Shown here piece by piece: positions 36,623-46,252 of a DNA stretch of 64,000 nucleotides. Under the pieces are notes generated by a model that did no database searches, had not been told where the DNA came from, and saw only the letters and a list, made by a program, of their open reading frames with translations. A program made the translations under genes and the position numbers. The stretch is from Climacteris rufus. Taxonomy: Eukaryota; Chordata; Aves; Passeriformes; Climacteridae. Positions within the stretch are counted from its first letter, which is position 1. Every line of letters begins with the position of its first letter. The stretch covers positions 99,623 through 163,622 of the forward strand of contig VZRZ01003222.1 in NCBI GenBank assembly GCA_013398175.1. The letters are read 5' to 3'.

Positions 36623-38160
36623 TTTCTGTCATTTTCACACAAATTATTAAGGCTAATGTGCTAAAAGATTAGTACTATGATTATAATCTGCCTCATTTTT
36701 GGTACTTACAAAGAAAACTGTTCGTGCTACTTTTTGTCCGCAATTGTCATATTGTAGAACAATTTAACTACAAACCATGAAATAACACTGAACTGCCCGG
36801 CAGTGGTGGGGAGCAGCTCTGGGGCCACCTCAGAGCCCTGGCAGGAGCTGCGGGTGCAGGTGGTGTGCGAGAGGCGAGGGGCTGGGCCAGGCTGGGCAGC
36901 CCAGGGGTGAAAAGCTCTCTGTGGCTTTGTGTGTGGTTAATGTGTATGGCAGCTGATGGTTGTTAGTTGTGTTCACACAAACACATGCTTGACAGTCAAT
37001 GAGTGAAGAATAACCTTTTCAAAATATCTCTGCCAAAATTTGTAACAGTCTTGGCTAAAACATGTGGCCTAAGAGCTTGATGTGCTGCCTTTTGATGGGC
37101 CGGAATCAAGGAAACAAGTGTTTGAAAGACTTGAGAGACTTACGAGATTTAAAGATTACTTCTTTTGAGAGGAAGAAGAGTTGGAAAACAAACCAGACAG
37201 AACAAACCTCCAGAAAAATAAAAATACAATCCACAGGCATGAACATTTTTTTCTCAACCAGATTCGGTAAATCCACTCCAAGGTAGTACCAAGGATGAAA
37301 ACTTTGCTCAGTTAAGTGGAACTTAAGATATATTCTCCTCGGGTTCCTGCTTTCGTACTCCCCCTTGTGGACTAAAGTGTCAAAGATAATCTCAAGGAAA
37401 GCTATTCCTAAATGTTGCTCCATTCCTTTACAGATTCCATTTAAAATTCTGTGAGGATATAGTGATACTGTGGGTTCCTGCCATTTTTGCTTTGAAGACA
37501 CAAAAGTACTTGAATATCCTTAAGCAGTGAAGCTCTGCATATGTTGTAAACACAGCAACAACAACTGAAAAAAAAATCTTTAAAAATTTTAAAGCTGAAA
37601 TTAAGCAAGGAATCTTAAAGCTGAAGTTAAGAAAGGAATGTTATAGAGGTGTGAGGATGGACTGAATCATCATGGAGCCTTCTGAAGATATTTTACTGAA
37701 GTTCAAAAATAGTGGCTGTAAATGTTTTTGCGATCACAGATAAATAGGTGAACACCAATTTCACACTTACTACACGTTCTTTGTTTAACACTTGTTGAGC
37801 AATACTTATTTTTCAGAATCTATCTTAAAGTATTTGCCTGAGTACAGTTTTCACTTTGGCATTCTCTTTTTTTCCCTTTGAAAGCGTAGGTATCAAATGA
37901 CTGAGTGTACTGAGAAAGCATTTGAAGTTCTTGACAACAAACAGTATCTCTCTGAACTGACAGTCCACCTATCTTCTGGAAAACAGATTAGAAGTGCGTG
38001 CAGCAGACAAAGACTGAGCAAGTCTAGAACAGTTTTGACTGCAAAACTGTTTTGACTGCAGTTTGACTCATAAAGTATAGAACAAGAACACACAGTAGCT
38101 TTGATCAATTTTGTTTTCTTTGATCTTAGAGATATTCCTAATGATTCTGGTGTCGGTTAG
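36623..38160. other. Intergenic DNA downstream of GPATCH1
   Basis: Mostly AT-rich, with a GC-rich patch at 36,790-36,920 that I could not assign. No exon of the expected neighbour WDR88 was recognised here. The sequence is directly followed by a solo LTR. Confidence 0.5.
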
Positions 38161-38454
38161 TGTGGCTGCACAGGGCCTGTCTTGAGAAATTCTTCTTTCC
38201 CATGCAAACTATGAAGACAATAAGATAACGCTTGGACACCTGCTGCTTTTCCTGATCTGTTTTGATTCAAGACAGAGTGTGTTTTGGAATTGGGTGTTGT
38301 GAGACTTCAGCCAATCACCCCGGGGAATGGCTGACCACTGTCCAATCACTTAATGGGTCCTTACCATATATAAAGGGAAATACAACAATAAACTCAGCTT
38401 CTGCTGCTTTCACTGCACTGGCTCGTGTCCTCCGTTCCAGGTAATACAGCAACA
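38161..38454 (+). mobile_element. Solo LTR, same family as the retrovirus at the right edge
   Basis: A 294-bp LTR starting TGTGGCTGCA and ending CAACA, flanked by GGTTAG (38,155-38,160) and AGTTAG (38,455-38,460), a 6-bp duplication with one mismatch. It contains CCAAT boxes, TATATAAA at 38,367-38,374 and AATAAA at 38,387-38,392. It aligns with the LTR at 63,478-63,748 through ATGAAnACAnTAAGATAA and the promoter layout. No internal sequence follows, so it is a solo LTR. Confidence 0.83.
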
Positions 38455-38929
38455 AGTTAGTACATTGACACACACTGAGAAAATAAGTGAAAAAGTGAAA
38501 AATAAATTTGCTTTCAAGTTTTGTCTGGTATCAAGAGCTGCTTCCAGTGAAAGTCCTTGGGGGAAGCAGCTGTAGATTTGAGATTTGGTATCAAAAAGGG
38601 CAGTTGTAGTCAGAGGTACAAGATTTTATTCTCGTATTGAAGACAATGAAAGAACACATCATGAAGGAAGTTTATGTTGCCTACTTTCAGCCTGATTCTA
38701 AAACCTCTTGGTACTTACACAAATAAAAATCTGATTGGCTTAATCATGGAAATAGAAGATAGCTTACCTAGGTGAAGGTATGATGACTGATCCTGTTATA
38801 CTCTGAAATGTGAGACTCTACATGTCAGCAGTCCTCACAGGTTTTTGTGTTAGATGCTTACAGCTGGGCAGGCACTGTGATCCATTTGTAAATCTTAATT
38901 CATATTTTTATTTGTTTTACCAAAGAGTT

Positions 38930-39512
38930 CATAGAAACATAGATTCATTTGGGTTGGAAGGAACCTTAAAGATCATCCAGTTTCTACCTCCTTGTCATGG
39001 GCAGGGACCCCTTCCATGAGACCAGGTTGCTCAGAGCTCCATCCAGTCTGGCCTTGAACACTTGGAGGGATGGGGCAGCCACAGCTTCTGTGGCAACCTG
39101 TGCCAGGGCCTCTCCACCCTCACAGAAGAGAACTTCCTCCTAATATCCAATCTAAACCTATTCTTTTTGAGTATGAAGCCATTTCCCTTTTCCTGTCACT
39201 CCAGGCCCTTGAAAATAGTCCCTCTCCATCATTCTTGCAGGCTCCCTTCAGGTACTGAAAAGGCACAATTAGGTCACCCCAAATCTTCTCTTCTCCAGGC
39301 TGAACAATCCAAATTCTCTCAGCCTTTCCTCATAGCAGAGCTGCTCCAGCCCTCTGATCATCTTGGTGGCATCCTCTGGACCTGATCCAATAGGTCCATG
39401 TCCTTCCTGTACTGAGGACCCCAGAACTGGAGGCATCTCTGCAGGTGGGGTCTCACCAGAGCGGAGTAGAGGGGCACCTCCCTTGGCTTGCTAGTCATGC
39501 TTCTCTTGATGC
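38930..39512 (-). mobile_element. CR1 LINE, 3' portion
   Basis: About 580 bases matching, in reverse, the avian CR1 3' region: ATAGAAACATAGATTCATTT end, GGAACCTTAAAGATCATCC, then the antisense of the ORF2 C-terminal part and 3' UTR up to GCTAGTCATGCTTCT. 5'-truncated, as is usual for CR1. Confidence 0.95.
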
Positions 39513-39654
39513 TTTACTTCAAAGCTTTATTTATGGGTTAGGATTGCACTATGCTTTGAACATGGTACAGATACAAGAAGATAGTCCCTTTTCTGAAATC
39601 ACATAAAACTCTGTGTGTAACAGGGTAAGAAGATAGAAGATGATGGAGAAGTAC

Positions 39655-39906
39655 AATGGCCTCAGGTTTCCCTACAGGAGGCTTAATTTGGATATTTGAA
39701 AAAAATTCTTCATGGAAAGAGTGGTCAAGCATTGTAATAGGCTACCCAGGGCAGTGGTGGTGTCACCATCCCCAGAGGAATTTAAAGGGAGGGACTGTAG
39801 ATGTGGCACTAAGGGGCACAGTTTAGTGGTGGACCTTGCAGTACTAGATAATTGGTTGAACTTGTTCATCTTAGAGGTCTTTTCCAACCAAAATGATTCT
39901 ATGATA
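39655..39906 (+). mobile_element. CR1 LINE 3'-end fragment
   Basis: Plus-strand CR1 terminus: ATTCTTCATGGAAAGAGTGG, CCCAGAGGAATTTAAAGGGA, ending CAAAATGATTCTATGAT, the characteristic CR1 3' end. Confidence 0.88.
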
Positions 39907-40198
39907 AATGAGCCAGTAATGCAGCATGGGTCATCATCTTGGCACTTCAGCAATCTGTTGATTGCTGCTATATCAAAACAAAACCGATATTTAAGTGAAA
40001 TTTTCTGAGAGATTTCCAGTTATTTATAAGTGAATCCTTCAAAACGTGAAGGACAGCAAAGGGAAACCCATACATTTTGAAAATGTAACAACTGAGTGAC
40101 AAAGCTGGTATCAGAAGTAAGGCAGAAAGGAGATGAATATCTGAGAATAAATCACAGAGCTTTGTATTTGAAGACAAGACCCTGTATCTGTGACTCAG

Positions 40199-40337
40199 TG
40201 TCCTGGGTTGTAACCAAAGGAATGTATTCTATTACCATCTCCATTGATGAGTCGATAACAATAGATCGCTCACACAGCTGACTACACCCTCCCAAATTGC
40301 AAACTGGACATTAGGTAAGAGGCAGGTGATGCCTTAA
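40199..40337 (+). mobile_element. LTR fragment (TGTCCTGGGTTG type)
   Basis: Begins TGTCCTGGGTTGTAACC and contains TGTATTCTATTACCATCTCC, which resembles the start of an LTR type I recall from songbird genomes. It is interrupted at about 40,337 by a different LTR in the opposite orientation. Confidence 0.45.
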
Positions 40338-40665
40338 CGCTGGCTCTGGGGGCCGCTCGAGGCCGCTCAGCGTTATTCTGGGCGTGACCCTGGTGTCCCG
40401 GGGGCTGCAGCTCGCAGTGTCCCCACACACAGGGCGTCCTCCGGCAGCTCGTTAGTGCTGGTTCCTCTGTGAGAGAGAGAGCCCCGGACTGACGGTGCAG
40501 GCGCAGGCGAGGACAAAGACCCGAGGGAAGGGCCTTAGAGTGATTTCCAGCTCTTTTATTTCCCGGGAGAAGCAGCAGGGAAGGTAGGAGAGGGTCCGGG
40601 GATCAGGAGAGGCGGCGCAGGGGTCCGGGAGAGCTGAAGGCTTCAGCTACCAAAGGCAAAGTCTT
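40338..40665 (-). mobile_element. LTR fragment related to 49,413-50,021
   Basis: Reverse complement aligns with the inner LTR at 49.4-50.0 kb: CTGAAGCC, GGGAAATAAAAGAGCTGG (AATAAA at 40,555-40,560 on the minus strand), GGGTCTTTGTCCTC, and the CTGCCGGAGGACGCCCTGTG block. GC-rich. One undetermined base lies beside it at 40,674. The left boundary is clear; the right one is not. Confidence 0.75.
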
Positions 40666-41249
40666 AGGGACAGNAAAGCTTACTCAGTGTAAGAGTCCAT
40701 TTAAACCCTGGATGGGTCTTCAAGGTCTATAGTCACTTAACAAAAAAAAACAAAACAAAATCAAAAAAAGCTAACCCAAAGTAAAAGAAAATAAATCTCC
40801 ACAAAGTGCATGAGGTGATTTTAGTAGCATTTGCAATAGCCATACAGCTGTATGGAAACACACGCAAGCTAACCAACCAGAAACAGAAGAAACATGTACA
40901 TCATCCTTCCTCAGATACACATCCCTGATATGAAATGGAGTAGCTATTTCAGCTATTTCTTATAAAAGTAAGTTTAAAAAGAGAAGTGACCATCCCTTTT
41001 AAAACACAGCAAAGTAAAACATGTAAGAATAAGTTCTAGGGTGTGTAAGATTTGAAATTAATGTACTATCTGCTTACAGGATTTAAACAAATTTTCTATT
41101 GACTTAAATATTTTTCTGACCTCTTACCAGTGGATTTGTGGTGCATTATGCCAGAGAGAAAAGAAGTATTACTGTATAGCCTTATGGATATTGTTTTTGA
41201 CTGCATCTGGTTCCTGAGATGTGGCAGACCTGTGATAATTTTTAATATT

Positions 41250-41282
<33 letters not shown>

Positions 41283-41457
41283 GTATACGTATATGTATGT
41301 ATGTATTAGTAAAAGAACTGTTAATCCTATTCCTCATATCTTTGCCTGAAAGCCCCTTAATTTCAAATTTATAATTTGGAGGGAAAGGGGTTGCATTTCC
41401 CATTCCAAGGGGGGCTCCTGCCTTCCTTAGTAGACACCTGTCTTTCAAACCAAGACA
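41250..41457 (-). mobile_element. LTR fragment related to 49,245-49,412, with TA/TG microsatellite
   Basis: On the minus strand it starts TGTCTTGGTTTGAAAGACAG, continues CTACTAAGGAAGGCAGGAG and AAATTAAGGGGCTTTCAGGC, and runs into an alternating (TG)n(TA)n tract at 41,253-41,302, where homology ends. The same start occurs on the plus strand at 49,245. Confidence 0.8.
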
Positions 41458-42428
41458 CTCAGAATGAGGAATTAACTAAAAAACAGAGGGAATGATGTAT
41501 TACAGACATTAAAGTGGAATCTGTGGAAGAGTGTTGCATTTGGATACCAGTAGGGAAGGCTGCATTTGTGAAGAAGATGATGTTGCAAATAACTGACAAA
41601 GGTATGGCAGACCTTGAGAGCCTGAGTTTTAATTATGTGAAGGAAAATGGAAAGCCACATTGTTTATGAAGAGGCTTGATGGGATTTAGATATGGCCATA
41701 GATGTGAGAGTCTAAGGAGAATGTTTTCAAGAAATTTCTGATGAAAACTGTGGTGATGAGAAGTGGATAAATAGAAGTCTGTATGTGGTAGGGGAAGAAC
41801 TCTATTTCAGTCTTAAAATGAAAAGGAATGGAATGTCTGAGACTGTAAGAGTAACAAAAGTTAAGACAGACTTTTCTGATTTCACAATTTTTTCCTTATT
41901 TTGTGATGCTTTGTATTTTTTTATAATTTATCAAGTCACTACCTAATCAAACTCATTTGGATTTATTCAAAGATGTTGAGAATAATGAAATTCTAATGAT
42001 ACAATAATGTTGAGAATAATTGGGACAAGGCTAATGTTGTCCCAATTTTCAAGAAGGGCAAAAGGAAGACACAACAGGTCTGTTAATTGATCCTGGCAGT
42101 TAATCTCACTTCAGTGCATGGTAAAACCATGGAAAAAATTACTAGGAGGTATTGAAAAATACCTGGAGGACAACACAGTCATGAGTCACAGCCAGCATGG
42201 CTCCGTGAAACGTAAGTCCTGCTTGTCAAACCTGATTTCCTTCTACAACAGGGTAACCCACCTGGTTGATCTAGGAAAGCTGGTAGATGTGATAATTTTG
42301 GATTTCAGTAAAGCTTTCAATCCTGTCTCTCCCAGGATCCTCCTGGACAAAATGTCCAGCATTCAGCTGGATAAACACATCATGGGATGGGTGAGCAAGT
42401 GGCTCATGTGTCAGGCAGAAAGAGTAAC

Positions 42429-42769
42429 TGTTGCAAGTAGAGACGGACAACACGACATTTTTTCCATGACTATAAGTCCAAAATTCTTATTTTATTAATC
42501 CCCAAGTTCTCCCCAAGTTCTCCATTTATTAATTAATTACAGCTCTTTTTATAACACTCTATTGCTACTTGCATTACTCTTTCATTGGCTTCCAAGTTAC
42601 TACATTACACATTGGCTAGGAAGGACTGATACACACTTTAGAAGAAAACAACCTCCTCCTTGCAGGTGGACATTCTTTGCTCTGCTATTTTGGATTCTTG
42701 CTTTGTTGTTATGCTAAGATTGTCACGGGTACATGCAAATATGGTCAGATCTAGCTGTCAGTTCCCACA
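42429..42769 (-). mobile_element. Solo LTR inserted in CR1 (6-bp target duplication)
   Basis: A 341-bp element, on the minus strand running TGTGGGAACTG to TTGCAACA, with CCAAT boxes, TTATAAAA and AATAAA (plus-strand TTTATT at 42,525-42,530). Flanks AGTAAC (42,423-42,428) and AGTGAC (42,770-42,775) form a 6-bp duplication with one change. It interrupts the CR1 reverse-transcriptase frame. Confidence 0.83.
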
Positions 42770-43211
42770 AGTGACAGTGACTGGGGTGACCTCAGACTGG
42801 GGACCTGTCACTGGTGGGGTTCTGCAGGGCTCCATCCTCGGCCCTGTGCTCTTCAACATCTTCGTGAATGACCTCGATGCAGGACTCAAAGGGAGACTAA
42901 GGAAGTTTGCCAACAACACCAAACTGGGATGAGCTGCTGACTCCCTCGAGGGCAGAGAGGCCCTGCAGGGAGACCTCAACAAAGGAGAGAGATGGGCAAT
43001 CCTCAGCCGTGTGGAGCTTGACAGGGGCAAGTGCCGGATTCTGCAGCTGGGATGGGGCACCCCTGGCTGCGTGCATGGACGGGGGAACGAGAGGCTGGAG
43101 AGCAGCTGTGGGAAGGGCCTGGGGGTCCTGCTCGAGGCTCAGTTGGGTGGGAGCCAGCAGTGCCCTGGAGCCAGGAGGGACATCCCTGTCCTGGGGCACC
43201 AGGCCCAGCAG

Positions 43212-43515
43212 CGTTGCCCTGAGTTTTGCAGTTCTGATGTTTTCATTCTTCTGTATCTGTTTCTCACACATTCCCTGTAAACATGACCATGTTTTTGTAA
43301 CGGTAGCTTATTATTTACATTCCTTTCTCCTGGGCACAGAAGTTTGATGGACATTTCCTTTGACCAGTGTGATTGAGGGGCGGTGAGTTGTCCCCTCCAA
43401 TCCACTGTGATTTCTAAGACACATGTATAATAAAGTCTGGCCCCACGTCAGGGCAATTGTTGGTTGCTCTCTTAACAGGTGTCCGTCTCCTTCTTTTCGT
43501 GTCCTTATTGTGACA
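43212..43515 (+). mobile_element. Solo LTR inserted in CR1 (same family as 3832-4138)
   Basis: A 304-bp LTR, CGTTGCCCTG to TTGTGACA, flanked by perfect CAGCAG duplications (43,206-43,211 and 43,516-43,521). The first base of the canonical TG has mutated to C. It has a CCAAT box and AATAAA, and aligns with the LTR in RHPN2 intron 2. Confidence 0.88.
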
Positions 43516-43965
43516 CAGCAGCACCAGCTGGACCAAGGAGGGATTGTCCTGCTCTGCTCTGGGCTGGGGTGGCCTCACCTCCAGTGCTGGGGGCAGCTTT
43601 AGGCACCAGGGTGTGAGAAAGATATTAAGCTACTAGAGAGCTTCCAAAGGAAGGCACAAGGATGGTGAAGGACCTTGATGGGGAAAAGGGCTATGAGGAG
43701 CAGCTCAGGGCACTTGGTCTCTTCAGCTGGAGGAGAGGAGACTGAGGTCAGACCTCACTGAGCTCTTCAACATCCTTTTGAGGGGCAGAACAGGGGCAGG
43801 TACCAATCTCTGCTCTCTGTGAGCAGGGACAGGACCTAAGGAAACAGCATGAAGCTGAGTCAGGAGACATTTGGTTGTGATATCTGGAAAAAGGTTTTTC
43901 CCCCAGCAGGTGGTCATGCACTGGGACAGCTCCCCAGGGAAGAGATCACAGCACCAAGCCTGTTA

Positions 43966-46113
43966 AAATTGTCTTACAACTCCCTTTCTCCATGCTCCTA
44001 CTTCTCTCCATCATTACATATTCATTTATGCTGTCCATACTCTGCTAGCAGACTGTTTACTGCCAGCTTCCTTCTTCCACATGAACTACCATAAATCTCA
44101 CCTTGTTGTCACCTAAAATTTGTAGAGGATCTCTTAAATCTTCTCTGGTTTGCATGTTATGTCTGCTGAATCAAACAGGAATGTTTTTGTTGTTTTAAAT
44201 GCATGTTGGAGTAGTTTGATAGATTATGGCCTCTTTTAAGGCAAAGGACTTGTCTAATTCTGCTTCTGAGTTCCTCAGGGCTGAAAGTCTCATTGTCACA
44301 TACTCTGAAAGAGATAAAAAAGAACAACATTCAGTTAGCCAAAGGGATTTGTTTGTTAGTGAGATTTATACCTTCAGAAAAGTTCTCTTTCTCTATTCTG
44401 TAGCCTTTTGACTAAGCCTGTCTTGTTAATTAGAGAAGAAATATGTCTTGATCCAGTGTCAGTCTGTGGACATAATAATTAAAGTAACTTCAGCACATAT
44501 TAACATTTGGTTAAGTAGGTCAAGTAGTGCCTTCAGAGATACTATGTCTGGCATATTTTATCACTAAATCATAGTTTAAATCAAATTTTATCAGATTTTA
44601 ACATTAACTGATTGTTTTTTGATCACTGAATAGTACACATGCTATGCTTTGTGTTGCAATTGTGTATATTTTTTAAAATTGCTTATCAGCAAGTAAAATA
44701 CCATTGTGTACAGCCCTGTGAAACAACTTTCTAATCAAAAATGCTGCCAGTTCTTAAACTTCAAATGGCCTTGTGCTTTATGTATTTCTGCTTACGAGCA
44801 AAGATTGTGTTGGTTGTAGGAATTATACACACATGGAGAAAATTTTAAAAATCTAGTAATCTAGTTGTATTTTTAGTTGTTAGAATGTTCATGAATCAAA
44901 TTTCTCAGATAAAATATATAAAAGTGACAGTTTATGCACTTCATAAAAATAAAAAGTGAAAATGGTACTAAAATGTTTCTCACATCTAGTGACTTTCAGT
45001 ATAAATATTACTTTAGATATCTGGGAATATTTTAATAAAACTGCATGAGGGGAAAATTTTTGTCAGCCCATTTAATGGAAACCTGCCACTTTTGGTAAAA
45101 TTTATTTAATAGCTTCGATGTCTAATGCAACTTTGTGTTTGTGCAGAGCAGTGTTTGTGGTGGAGGGTTACCCAGCAACATAGTAACTGAAAATCCAAGA
45201 AAAAATCTATTGACATGAGCAGTTCACATTCATTAAATAAAAGATTCATAATAGCTCTATATTTATTCTAATGTTAGAAGTAATTAAATATATTGTAATG
45301 ATGAAATGAAATTTTATTGACTGCTTGCACTGAAAGTTACATACATGATATTCATATCCTTAGTTTCTATCTGAAATATAAATAATCCTTTTTTCAACTA
45401 AGCTGTGCAATAATTTTTGCTGTAGCCCTTAAGAATCTGTTTTCAATTAGTGGGCATGAGAATGTTAAATCATTATCAGAATTAAATGTCATTTATTTTT
45501 AAAATATCTTCTTTTAAATGAGAACATTTCCATTTTCATTAACATCATCTTTAGACTGATAACATTAACATATGATAACACTGTCAATGCAGGGGTTATG
45601 GGAACAGGAAAATACTTGTATGTATCCTTTTAAATGCATCTTGCAGAAGGTACAACTGCAAAATTTCTGTTTATTGCTTTGTTATTTATAAATAAGAAAA
45701 CACAATAAGAAAATAATAAGAAAACACATTGTTAGCACAATAAAATATAGTTAGGGTAAGTAGGCTTGATTTAATCCTAGATTTGGTGCTGCTGATTACT
45801 TGATCTCAGGTAAGTCTGAACATGAATGTCTCTTTTTTCAGATACAAATGGGCATGATAATAACCTGTCTCAGAAGATACATTTAAGATTGATTAAATTA
45901 ACATTTTAAGAATGGAAGAGAGTGTCCTTATCTAGTTCTAGGTTTATTACTAATGCAAAAATAGAGAAATTGTATTTAACGACATCAATCAGCTTTTACC
46001 AAAACAAAGTACTAAGGACGTCTTTCTGAATCTGCTTAGAGGTTATAGAAAGTCTGCCATAAAACTCTCTTAAACCCTCAAGCATTTTTATTTTCTCGTT
46101 ATTTTCTATTTAG
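43966..46113. other. Intergenic or possible WDR88 intronic DNA
   Basis: About 2.1 kb of AT-rich DNA with no recognised repeat or exon. It precedes the WD-like exon on the plus strand and may be its upstream intron. Confidence 0.5.
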
Positions 46114-46252
46114 TGGGCAGTAGGAGATGAAGACATTGTAATATCATGTAATATTTCTTGTGATGGGAATTATGGAGTATCTGGTTCAGACAAAGAAAAT
46201 ACCATGGATGTTTTTGATTCAGTACATGAAAGAGTACTAGCACATATCCAAG
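46114..46252 (+). CDS. WDR88: Single WD-repeat exon, probable WDR88 exon or relic
   Basis: A 139-nt segment open only in one frame, bounded by CTATTTAG and GTAAGG. It reads DEDIVISCNISCDGNYGVSG and then KENTMDVFDSVHERV, the strand pattern of a WD40 blade; the usual Trp-Asp end is replaced by Phe-Asp. It resembles the WDR88 blade that has IVSCKFSPDGKYVVSG in mammals as I recall it, and WDR88 follows GPATCH1 there. I found no other WDR88 exons between 36 and 52 kb, where LTRs and CR1 have accumulated. It may be one exon of a poorly recognisable gene or the last trace of a lost one. WDR88 itself is poorly characterised. Confidence 0.55.

Larger units (their letters stand above)
42020..43965 (+). 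mobile_element. CR1 LINE ORF2 and 3' part, split by two LTR insertions
   Basis: A decayed CR1 retrotransposon. 42,020-42,428 encodes reverse-transcriptase palm segments (HSQHGSVKRKSCLSNLISFY, VIILDFSKAFNPVS). 42,770-43,211 continues with VLQGSILGPVLFNIFVNDLD. 43,516-43,965 carries the distal part and 3' region. The three parts are collinear once the LTRs at 42,429-42,769 and 43,212-43,515 are set aside. Stops and frame breaks show it is dead. Confidence 0.92.

Noticed and set aside
36790..36920. GC-rich patch downstream of GPATCH1, considered as a WDR88 promoter
   Set aside because: It is only about 130 bases, CpG-poor and G/CTGG-rich, and no first exon follows it.
45782..45810. Tiny 29-nt candidate exon (TCCTAG ... 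GTAAGT) before the WD-like exon
   Set aside because: Splice-like edges alone are common by chance, and the peptide is too short to relate to WDR88.
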